From assembly GCA_963920705.1 (NCBI GenBank), contig OY987225.1, forward strand, positions 33,953,458-34,017,457: 64,000 nt of DNA, read 5' to 3'. Made by a program: the position numbers and the translations under genes. The notes beneath the pieces are model-generated. The model was given only the letters and a program-made list of their open reading frames with translations. It searched no databases and was not told where the DNA came from. This document shows positions 41,306-53,300 of the stretch, piece by piece. The stretch's first letter is position 1. Each line of letters opens with the position of its first letter. The DNA is from Odiellus spinosus (lineage: Eukaryota; Arthropoda; Arachnida; Opiliones; Phalangiidae).

Positions 41306-44300
41306 ATGGTTATCGTAACAAGGGTAAGTTTCATTGTTTTTTCAAAATTCCGCCCAGTTTCCTACATTTTATTGATAAATTAATGATATGAACTAAATTT
41401 CTGTGTTTGGGCTAGCGGCTAACGTCATATTACTTAATTGCTTGACCTTGCTATCTAGCTATATTTGAAACAAGTTTTAAATTTATTTCCTCTCACCCCC
41501 ATTTAAAAATCTTCCTTGGAGAGATTCCTTCCTTATAGTATTACCGTTTTTAAGTATCCTGAAATATTTGCTTCAAAATTTCCCCCTCTACGTGTTTCAA
41601 TAAAAATTCTTGGAATAATTTTACCAAGAAACCTATTTAAGGGATGGTGAAGAGAAAATTTAATTTTTTTATCGAATTAAAGGGATACTGTAAGCTTAAA
41701 ATGAAATTTGAATTTATGCCAAAATGTTTTTTCATAATTATTGGACACAATGGGGTATTATAACCTTTGGGGGTCATTTGCCCCTAGTCACTAGCGGGGG
41801 AAAGGGGTTAATTTGATCCTTCAGGGTCCCCCTTATCCTCGGGCCCTTAGACACGTGCCTATTGCGACTTGTGGATAATCTGGCACTGGACACATTTTAG
41901 CTGTTTAAATTAATTAGTTTGAGACCCAAAGGCGTAGGGTACAAATATCCCATTTTATTCTGAAGGCATCGTTTTTGCCATCTAGCGACGTTTTAAAGAA
42001 ACTCTATATCGCGATAGCACCTGTTGAAGGCGTCAATAATATGATTGGTCCGAATTCATTCAAACTTTAAACACCAAAAACTTGTCCTTCCCTTTAAACC
42101 ACAATTTAAATAGGACAGATTATTCAATTTTGTCTCTTTTAAAATAATATTATTATTAAATTTTGGTTACGTTACAATATCTAGGATAACTTTAAAGAAA
42201 AACGACACAATTTCGTTCCCGCCAAAATTTCGCGCCTTTTTTTTATCGAGGTTGTTAGCCTCAAAATATAATCGCGAAAAAGCCGGTTGAACTTGACACT
42301 GACGATTGAAAGAAAACTAATACCTTTATTTTTAGCGAACCCACCCCTAGAATTTTAAATAGAATAGTTCCGTTACGTTTTGTAGATTTCCTAAATTAAA
42401 AGATTCTTTAAAAAGCCAAGGCCCTTTGACTCGCTGTCTCGCCCTCAAGGTCATAGACGACCCCCTATCGAGCGGAACAGTGACATTCTTATTGTCTGGT
42501 TGGTTTAAAGAATAGAATGACGTAATAGCGCGTGCCCTAGTTGTCACGTGCTGCGCGCCAAATGTCAAACAAAGTCCACGTGATATATTAGGCTTAGCGT
42601 TTTATTTCATAATTTAAAGGAAGAATGGTGATGGAGATTCTGAATTCTTTGCATTGAAGACCAATCGAATGTTGTTGAAAGTCTCGCGCAGATCTCGCCT
42701 TTGCTCATTGGTCGCTGACCCTTCAATGCGAAGAAATTTAGAATCTCCATTTTAAATTTATTTCTAGTTTAATATTGGTTTGTAAATTTTTTACTCGGGG
42801 ATTAGGCTTATATACCTAATTATTTTTCGTCTTTTGACTCTTAATAATTGACTGAATCTTATTCAAGCCGTCGTTTCTGAAAAAATGAAAGTATAATTTG
42901 CAAATGAGTTTATTTTTATGGATGAACGCGATTTAAGGAATCTTTTTTTATTATTTTCTTGACGTATTCTTTTTATTCGAGCAAATACGGTCGATTTGTT
43001 AATTGTGTTCAGAAATGTATGTTGTTGAGGGCTCTAAGTCGTCATCTTTCTCGCAGGGGGATTACATATGGATCGAACCGCAGGCCAAACGGGAGTTCGA
43101 CGTGGCCATCGGTGCCAGGGTCATTTCCGCCGAAGGTCGCAGGATACAAGTCATAGACGACGACGGAAGGGTAAGAAATATTACAATTAAACCCTCTTAT
43201 ACTATTTCAACGAAATAAAACATTAAAATAATTTACTTTAACCCTAACTAGTAATTGTCTACCAGAGTATAGTTAGGATATGTTCTTATATTTACCACAA
43301 ATAATTGTGAACCACATTCTAATACTATTTATCGCGAGTAATTGTCCACCGTAAATATGCTATGTCCTACTAACGTCAAGTAATTGCGAGGGGTCAAACA
43401 TTCTAGAGTTCACCGAGTTCAACTTTGACGGTGCATTGAATTCGAACTCTTATAAACTCTGAGTTCAGCTTTGATAGTTCAAAGAGTTCTAAAATTTTGT
43501 ACACCTGAGTTCCCAAGTGTCTGCCCCCTCGGGTAATTGTTCCTCAGATACATGGACGGATTATGGGGAGGTGGGAAGCACTTGCTCGTTAGCCAATCCT
43601 TTCTAAAATATCATAATCCGATGTCTTATGTCCTTATTTTTAAGTCTATGGTCTTAACCTTAGTTTCCAGTAGCTAGAGACTATTGCCCCTAGCACGAAA
43701 CTACAGCTTAGTTTCAACTAAAGTTTAAATAAATTAATTTAGGTTGCATGTTTAACTTTCTCCGTCAGGGACGCACTTTTGATTTCATTGTACACACACG
43801 AGTTCAATAACGCTGTACAATTTATACATAGTTATCTATACCCCACCAATTTCTCCGCCCTGTTATAGTTTATTTTTAGTTAAAATAGTGAGTTTTAGAG
43901 CATTACTAATTATAGAGCGATGATTTCCTCCGCGTTGTTATAAAAATAACAATAAGATAGCTGACGAAGCAATATCAGCCTTCATCCTGTTTTTTAGGAT
44001 GTTAATAAAGGGCGAGTGAAAATTACGATCCTGTATGTAAGAAGGATAAGAAGCAAAAACCTCGCGGCGGGCATGCGCAGTAACGTTTAAGTTTCTCTCT
44101 CTATAAATATCGTTCCCAAAGGTTGAATCAATCATTCTGTTGTGATTGGTTGATCTCTATATGATACAGCCTTTTAGATTTTGGTCTTGAAGACAATTGG
44201 ATCACTTTCACGTACGTGAGATGACGCGCTGCTTCGTAAAACTCCAATCATTCTCTCCCGAGTCCTACACCCTTCTTCTAATCAAGAAGGATCAGACAAG

Positions 44301-47300
44301 GAGAGGAAAAGTGGGGACGGCGCAGTTCCTACTGCGTCGGCCTGAACTCCCACTCTGGGAGAACGTGGGTAGAGATGTTTCGTGGTAAAATGTTGTCACG
44401 TGGGTAAAACGGATCCTTTATGAGACGCGTAGTAGCCGACGACGCTAGTGACCACGTGACAACAGTTTACCTCGAGAATTTCCTATCAACCTTTCCACCT
44501 AAGTGGGAGGTTGGCTCTTCTCTCTCTAACTCAACGCAGCCCCACTTTTCCTCTCCTTGTCTGATCCTTCTTGTTCTAATCAACACTGCGCCCCTGGTGG
44601 TTATAAATGAACTTCTTAGACAGTTTTTACCAACCCCTATCGCCATGTTTACTCGCCCTTTATAGGAAGCCATTACTCCCGCCATCCATCTATCATAGGC
44701 ATATCCTTTGAATATTTTTAATTTCGTTTTTTATTTTTTACCCAAAATGTTTTTAACATATTTTTTATTGTAATACCCAATCTCATTCTTAGAAGTAATA
44801 TTGTAAGACGCTTATTTTCCAGCAACAATCAAGTTTTGTAATACAATTCTAGTCCCTTTTAAGATTGATAAAAAACATAAAATAGTTTTCATTGTCCGTC
44901 AGAGGTTGTCCGCATCGTGAATCTATGCCTTTTGCACCATGGGCTTTACGGTTGACTGCGTTTTTAACCAGTACACCCATAACTAATATCATAAGTATTT
45001 AAGTATAATAATTAAACGTATGCAAATTAATATTAAAATATTAATTGTTTCAACATTTATATTTATCAATATAGTTGTAACCCCCTTTTTTTGAAACTAG
45101 AAAATTATCTACATTTGTCGTCCGCTCTTCTTATTGGCTGCTTTTTCCCTGACTATATAGAAAAGTACCACCCATTTCAAAGCAACATAATACAAAGGCT
45201 AACGGAATAGTTAGATGTTCATGTTAACGCTTAAATTAAAGATTAGACCTCAATGGAAAAACTCCATTTTGTATTGCCTAGGACTAATAAAACAGGGTTG
45301 CCACAGGTCAGGGGAATCAGGGAAACATCAGGGAATTTTAAGATATTTTAAAAAAGTCAGGGAATTTAAAGATCTTTTAAGAAGCCAGGAAATTGCGATC
45401 ATTATCCGCGGAAAAGATTCTCAGCTGACGGTGTGTCAGTTGTATAGATTAGAACAAAGATACGCCTGCAGTTTGGCCAACGCGATTATATAAAACAATA
45501 AAAGCTTAAAAATTGTGTAGTATGAGCCGAAACGGTCATGGAAAATCGTTGTAAAAGGTCAGGGAAAAACCTGCAAAAGTCATTGAATTTGAATCTGAAA
45601 CAACCCTGTAAAACATGGCACTCTAGTGTCGATTGCCTATGTATGTGTTGCCATTGTAAGTGTAAATGGTTCTTGGTGTCATACTTAGGTTTGGGGTATA
45701 TTACTTTTGCTAGTTTATGACTACCGGGCCATTTGACCGACAGGTTGGGTTGGGTTGAGGGGGGGTTTGAGTCGCTTCCTTTTGTATCTATAAGGTTCAT
45801 CTAATACGCAATCTAACTTGTTATTGGAATATTTATTCCAAAGTTGTGGGAGTGGTTCGAATACGGTACGGGGAAACAATAGATTTTCAATCTCATTAGC
45901 ATTGATTTAACTGGTATTTGGTAACTACCAAGTTATATTGACATTTTGACTCGTCATTAGGTAATAATAGACATTTTAATTCTGTATTTTTTTTTGTACT
46001 TTAACCCCTCACGTTTCATTCACACTTAAGTATAATTTAGCTCTAGACCTGACGTGTACTTTTGTTTAAGAGTTCATTTACAAATTTAGTTTTCTATAAA
46101 CGTTAATGAAAAAATATTAGATTTTAATATCATGAATCTTTTCGCGACTGCTGGTTTGTTTTCGGCTTTTTCGAAGGTGATTTTTAAATATCTTCAGATA
46201 GTTTATTTTTAGTTGTTGTTGGGCTTTGAAATTGCTTTAGGATGGTACTAATTAAGACCAAATTGGGCAATTAATTTTATTTATATTAAATAAATTAAAA
46301 TTTAATTAAAGTAGAGACGCAACTGCTATCAAGATCGCGAAATTAATCTTAAGATTGCTGAGGTTGTTTTTATATACGCGTGACGTCAGTTTTACTTTTA
46401 TATATGCTCCCACTGGGGAAAAAACAAATTTGGTTTACTTTGGATTACTTCCGAAAGAATTCGACCAAATATACCAAACAAAAACCTGATTTCATCAATA
46501 CTTGATCAATTTTGGTCCATTTTTGTTAAATTTAGGTTATTTTCAGTAATTTTAGACTGATTAGATGTTTTTTCCTGATTAGAGAAACAATTTCTTTGGG
46601 AGCACATTAAAACTATAAAGTAAAACCGACGTCACGCGTATATAAAAACAGCCTGGGTTTTTTTTTATTATTCAATTTGTGTTTAATCTTTAGAACGAAG
46701 CTAATTATATTAGGGGTAATTTATTTTAAAATAATGATTCCAAATTAGTTTAAAACTAACTATGCATCACGTGATAAGATTTGTTCTATTAAAGCTTCAC
46801 GTTCTTGAAGGTGTTTTCCTTAAATTTCTTATACTATCGATACGTTTATAACGAAATAGAATTGGAATTCGTTAAATATTAAATTGTAATCATAATTTAC
46901 AGGAACAATGGCTAACTCCGGAACGTCGGATCAAAGCAATGCATCCGACTTCGGTGCAAGGCGTGGAAGACATGATCTCTCTCGGAGATTTACACGAAGC
47001 CGGTATACTCAGGAACCTTCATATCAGATACAACGAAAACCTTATTTATGTCAGTATTAAACAAATTAAAAAATCTTTCTATTTTAATTATTTTAAATTA
47101 ATATTAATGGTATTAATATTTTATATTTGCAGACATACACTGGCTCAATTTTAGTAGCTGTCAATCCTTACCAAATTCTTCCAATCTATACTGCGGAGCA
47201 AATTAACTTGTACAAAGACAGAAAAATAGGTGAATTAACCCCTCATATCTTCGCTATCGGTGATAACAGTTATAACAACATGAAAAGATATCAACAAGAT

Positions 47301-50300
47301 CAATGTATCATTATTAGGTAAGAATTAAATTATTTTTTTACGTTTTTGGGGAAAAGTATTTTTTAAACAGCATCGGCTGGCTGGCTGGCTGGCTGGTTGG
47401 TTTACTGTTTTTATTTTAATATTAAATTTTCTTTTTCTCTATCTAATAACGGGTGTTTGGATATTAGATATCATAGTAAGGTTCTTTTTAATTTAGATGT
47501 TATTGCATGGGTTTTGAATTGGACTTTGTGATATTTGAAAGGATTTAATTTTTTTCGAGTATGATTGAAAAATGCAACGATATCATAAATGTTGCTCTCT
47601 TTTTTGTTATTTTCTTTAAATTGTTGCTAACATGAAAACAATAATAACTTATTCTCATAAAAACGAGCCTTTAACATTTAAACAAAATTACTATTGCGAC
47701 TCTAGTTTTCTCAAAAAATAGCTGTTATTGTGAAAATTTTTATAGAAATATTTTATTTAGTAACTATAGAAAATTACTCATTAATGTCTAGAGATCGGAG
47801 TTTGGACAAAATAATCCACAGCTATCAGTTAATCAGTTAATCATAAAAAAATAATCGGGAAATTATTCGCGATTACATTGAATTTAACATAGACTTTCTT
47901 CGAAAAATTTTAAGTCATGAATAAAGATAAAATAATCAGAAATTTCTTGTCCAAACCCCGATCTCTATTAATCTCTATTTTGTTTTTAAAATGTTTAAGC
48001 AAAATATTTTGATTTTAATTTTATATATTTTTTTTAATTAATTAGTGGAGAAAGTGGCGCTGGTAAAACTGAAAGCACAAAATTGATACTTCAATACTTG
48101 GCGGCTATTTCGGGACAGCATTCGTGGATCGAACAGCAAATTCTGGAAGCCAATCCGATCTTGGAAGCTTTTGGAAATGCCAAAACTATCAGGAACGATA
48201 ACTCTAGTCGTTTTGGGAAGTACATCGATATTCACTTTAATAAACAAGGCGTCATCGAAGGCGCCAGGATAGAACAATATCTTCTCGAGAAATCTAGGAT
48301 AGTCGGACAAGCGGCTGACGAAAGAAATTATCATATCTTCTATTGTATGCTAAATGGAATGAGCAAAGAGGATAAACAAAAGCTAGAGTTGTCAGATGCC
48401 TCAAAGTACCATTATCTAACGCAAGTAAGTTATATAGAGCTTTAATTAAGGCTTTTATTACGATCAGTTTCCCAGTTGGTCCATGAATGGGCGTGATCAA
48501 TGATCAGTTTATATAAGATTAATTTTATTTTAAAGGGTGGCTGTATCACCTGCGATGGTCGAGATGACGTAGCGGAGTTCGCCGATATTCGTTCCGCGAT
48601 GAAAGTTTTAATGTTCACTGATCCTGAAATCTGGGAAATTCATAAAGTCTTAGCCGCCCTTCTTCATCTCGGGAATATAAAATATCGCGCGACTATCATC
48701 GATAACTTGGACGCGACTGAGATTACGAATTCCAGTAGCGTTTCCAGCGCCGCTAGATTATTGGAAGTTAATCAACAACATTTGATCGACGCTTTGACCA
48801 CGAGAACTATCTTTGCTCACGGAGATGCCGTTGTTGCGTGCATGAGTTCTTATCAATCTTTAGACGTTCGGGATGCCTTTGTCAAAGGAATATACGGCAG
48901 AATGTTCGTCTGGATTACCAATAAGATTAATTCTGCCATTTATAAACCCAAACCTAATCAAGTATATCATCGGACATGTATCGGAGTCTTGGATATTTTC
49001 GGTTTCGAGAATTTCACCGTCAATAGGTAAGCTAAGCCTTAGTCAACTCTTATAAGTATTCGTTAATGAATTATCTTTGTTTCCGTTTCAGTTTTGAGCA
49101 ATTTTGCATCAACTACGCCAACGAAAACCTTCAACAATTCTTCGTTCGACATATCTTCAAATTAGAACAGGAGGAATATAATCTCGAAGGAATTAGTTGG
49201 CAACACATAGAGTTCGTTGATAACCAAGAAGCTTTGGATTTGATCGCGGTTCGTCCTCTGAATATTATGGCTTTGATCGACGAAGAATCTAAATTTCCGA
49301 AAGGAACGGATCAAACTTTGCTCAACAAACTGCACAAAACTCACGGAACGAACCAAAACTATTTGAAACCCAAATCAGACATTAATACCTCATTCGGGCT
49401 GAATCATTTCGCCGGAGTCGTTTTCTACGATACTCGCGGGTTTTTGGAGAAGAATCGAGATACGTTTAGCGCAGATTTGATCCAGTTGGTTCAAGTTAGC
49501 AGCAATAAATTCTTGCAAAATCTTTTTATGCAAGAAATCGGAATGGGAACCGATACCAGGAAAAAAGCACCGACACTCAGCGCTCAATTCAAGAAATCTT
49601 TGGATTCTTTGATGAGAACTTTGAGTCAATGTCATCCTTTCTTTATTCGATGCATTAAACCGAATGAAGCCAAGAAACCCATGGTAAGTACAAGTTTAAT
49701 TTAATTTAAGTAATCAGTGGACAACATATTTATGGTGGTCAAATTTTATTTTTATTCTCTTAGATGTTTGATCGTGAATTATGTTGCAAACAACTTCGAT
49801 ACTCTGGGATGATGGAAACGATTAGAATTCGTCGCGCCGGTTATCCCATTCGACATACGTTCAAAGAATACGTAGAAAGATATAGATTTTTGATTCCGGG
49901 AGTTCCTCCGGCTCATAAAGTAGATTGCAGAGCTGCTACGACCAAAATATGCGCAGCAGTTTTGGGGAAAGCCGACTATCAATTAGGACGGTCCAAAGTG
50001 TTTTTAAAAGACGCTCACGACTTGTTTTTGGAGCAAGAAAGGGATCGAGTCTTGACTAGAAAGATTCTTATTCTTCAGAAAGCCATTCGAGGCTGGTATC
50101 ATCGAAGGAGATTTTTGAAGATGAGACAGAGCGCGATCATTGTACAGAGATTCTGGAGGGGATACTTGCAGCGCAAGAGATTCCTCGCTGTAAGTTTCAA
50201 GCTCAGTTTTTTTACGCAGTTAATATAAAATTAACTTAGCATTGATTATATTTGTAATATATTTCTCAGATGAGAACGGGTTATCAAAGATTGCAAGGAT

Positions 50301-53300
50301 TGATTAGATCTCGCATATTATCCCACCGTTTCAAACATCTTCGCGGACATATTGTCACCCTTCAAGCTCAATGTCGAGGTTTCTTAAGTCGCAGAGAATA
50401 TCGTTCCAGAATGAAAGCGGTTTATACCATTCAAGCCTTCGTTCGAAGAGTTATCGCTCAAAGAAGATACAAAAAACTCAAAGTCGAAGTAAGTGAACTC
50501 TTTCCAATCTCAATAATTAAGAACAGAGACTAACTTACCTTCAATCTATATTAGCATCGACATCGACTGGACGCCATGAGACTGAGAGAACAAGAAGAGG
50601 TAATGTTCCGCAAACAAATGAATCCCAAAAAGGCCAAAGAAATCGCCGAACAAAAATATCGGGAACGTCTACAAGAATTCGAATATCGCATGAAAGAGGA
50701 AGAAAACGCCGATCGTAGAAAGATCGAACAAAAGAAAGCGGTCATCATTGACGCCGCTCATCGACAAGAAGAACAATTGGACGATTCCAAGCTAGTCGAC
50801 GCCATGTTCGATTTCTTACCTCAATCCGATACAACCAGCGAACAAATTCGTACCACAACCGTTTTTAAAGATTTGGATTCGAATAAAAATAACAATAATA
50901 GAGCCGAAATCAGTGACGGTGAAGGAACTTTACCCGCTCCCCCTCAAGATCAGGAAGATTTGACCGAATACAAGTTTCAAAAGTTCGCGGCCACTTATTT
51001 TCAAGGGAATGTTAATCATCAATATCATCGAAGACCGTTAAAACAACCATTGTTGCCTTTACCTACCCAAGGCGATTGCATGGCCGCCTTGGCTCTTTGG
51101 ATTACCATTCTGCGTTTTATGGGAGATATACCTGAACCAAAGTTTCACACCATGGATAGGGTGAGTCTTGACATTTATCTTTTAATAATTTAAGTGTTTT
51201 CTTTGTGGGTTATGATTTGAAATAAGAATGCCCCCCCCCCCCCCCCTTAAACTTAAGAAACCCAGAATTTTAAATCAATTATTTAGCCTCTTTCACACTA
51301 GAGACTTTGAAGATGTTTTTAACCATTACGTAAAGGTTAAATTCGAAAATTTTGGGGTTAAAATTATAGATACTCTGTCAAAATAGGGATTATTGGCTTT
51401 TAAAATAGATTTAAACTTTCAAAACTGAAATCGGTTTGAAATGCGCACAGCCGGCCAGCCAGCCTGCCCGTAGTCAGGGTAATACGTTTCGGAAACCTTT
51501 TCACGAAAAGTAAAAAACCTGATTTTTAACGAAATCTGTCGTTTTAATAATTTGGTTTAATATGGAACATAAAATATAAACTTTTTGGTTTGTTTAATCT
51601 TAGTTAACTTGGAAGAATAAATTTATTTTAAAACTTAAACCAGTTTTTTGGTCTAATTTAAATTCATGTTTTTGAATAAAAAATAAACGTTAATTTGAAT
51701 TAGATCTGCTATTTAACCGATGACTTCTTTAATTTTCGGAATCGACGATTTACTAAACTTTAAAAATTATTATTTTATGTCCCATTTTATTGTAATTTGT
51801 TTAATTTCGAAGCTATTATTCTGCTCTTTAAGAAAAATCTTATTTTACCAAAAATATCGTTTTAAATTAGACCTGCCCTTAAAATACAATCCTTTAAACT
51901 CTAAAAACTTTCAATTTTTTCACCCCTTCAACAAAGTTTATCTTAAATAAGGTTCCATTCTCCAACTAAATAATGATTATAATTCATATAATATTTATTT
52001 ATGAAACACGGAAACCACATTGCGAGTGGTACAGCGCGAAATGGTACTTTAATGTGCTTGAAAAATACTTATTTTAACAATTTTGACTAACTCTCCTTCG
52101 ATATTTTATTTTGTTGTTGACCTGAATTTTAACCCCATACATTATATACGAGTTTCGATATATAAGCTTATAATTTAACTCCGGTTTTTAACTGTATATT
52201 TCATCAAGAAGGATCAGATAAGGAGAGGAAAAGTGGGGCTGCGTTGAGTTAGAGAGAGAAGAGCCAACCTCCCACTCGGGTGGAAAGGGGGGATAGGAAA
52301 TTCTCGAGGTAAACTGTTGTCACGTGGTCGCTAGCTAGCGCGTCTCATAAAGGATTCGTTTTACCCACGTGACAACAATTTACCACGAAGCATCTCTACC
52401 CCCGTCTGTCCCCCGTTCTCCCAGAGTGGGAGTTTAGGCCGACGCAGTAGGAGCCGCGGCGTTCCCACTTTTCCTCTCCTTATCTGATCCTTCTTGATTT
52501 CATAGAAATAGTAAAAAATAATAATTTGAAATGTACCATACACCTGTACCAAATTAGTCCGTCCGTTCATTGGATATAAAACTATATAAATCTTAAGGCC
52601 CTTCGTATCTCATTGAAACTAAGCGATATAGTTAGGGTTTGAATTCTAAACATTATACTGAAACTTCAACCTGATTCCAACCTCTTTGATATCTTGTTAA
52701 ACCGGAAATTTAAGAATCAAGTATCTACAGCTTTGGTATTCGATTTATTTGAGGTAATTCGTACGAAGTTAGAAGCTGTGTCTGGGTTATCTAGCTTCAA
52801 TTCATTCCCCATAGAGTTAATTTTATTGTCAGAAGTATTTCGAATTGAAAGTGGTGAAATACCGGCTCGAGATAATCTCCCTAGAGATATAATCTTATTT
52901 CTTTTAATCTGTCAAACTGAAAAAAAATATTTTCGTAAATTGCATGGGCTCATCTTTCTTATGAGAATTTGTTGTTATTTTTTGGGAGTTTTCGCTTTTC
53001 AACTTTTAAAGGGAAAAAAATCATTGAAGAAAAATATTATTTAATTTTTTTTTGAAAACTTGGTTTTAAATGATATAAATTTAAAGCTATTTGATTGGTT
53101 CAGCTCTCTCTAGGGACTGGTGGCATGTTAAGTGATATTTTACTAACATTGGAGGTATTGGAGGTCGTGTTTTAACGCCCCATAAATGCTAATAACTTAT
53201 AAGGTTAAGTTATATTTTTCTCGTAAGAATGGCTGATTTGTTTCTAACAATCTAGAAAGGTACCTCCCATACCCCCGAAAAACATGTTTAAAATCTTATT

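Noticed and set aside
44197-44685. Short ORFs on both strands across 44.2-44.7 kb
   Set aside because: They fall in the GC-richer family-1 MITE; the same frames occur in copies A and C, reflecting element sequence and not a gene.
45486-45800. 104-codon minus-strand ORF
   Set aside because: Overlaps the CAGGGTT mobile element and its flank; no coding signature.
45853-45875. tRNA B-box-like GGTTCGAATAC
   Set aside because: No A box or foldable acceptor stem around it.
52646-53044. ORF of about 130 codons in a myosin intron
   Set aside because: It reads rather protein-like but starts without ATG, matches nothing I recognise and is in the middle of a repeat-rich intron. I leave it as chance or an unrecognisable remnant.
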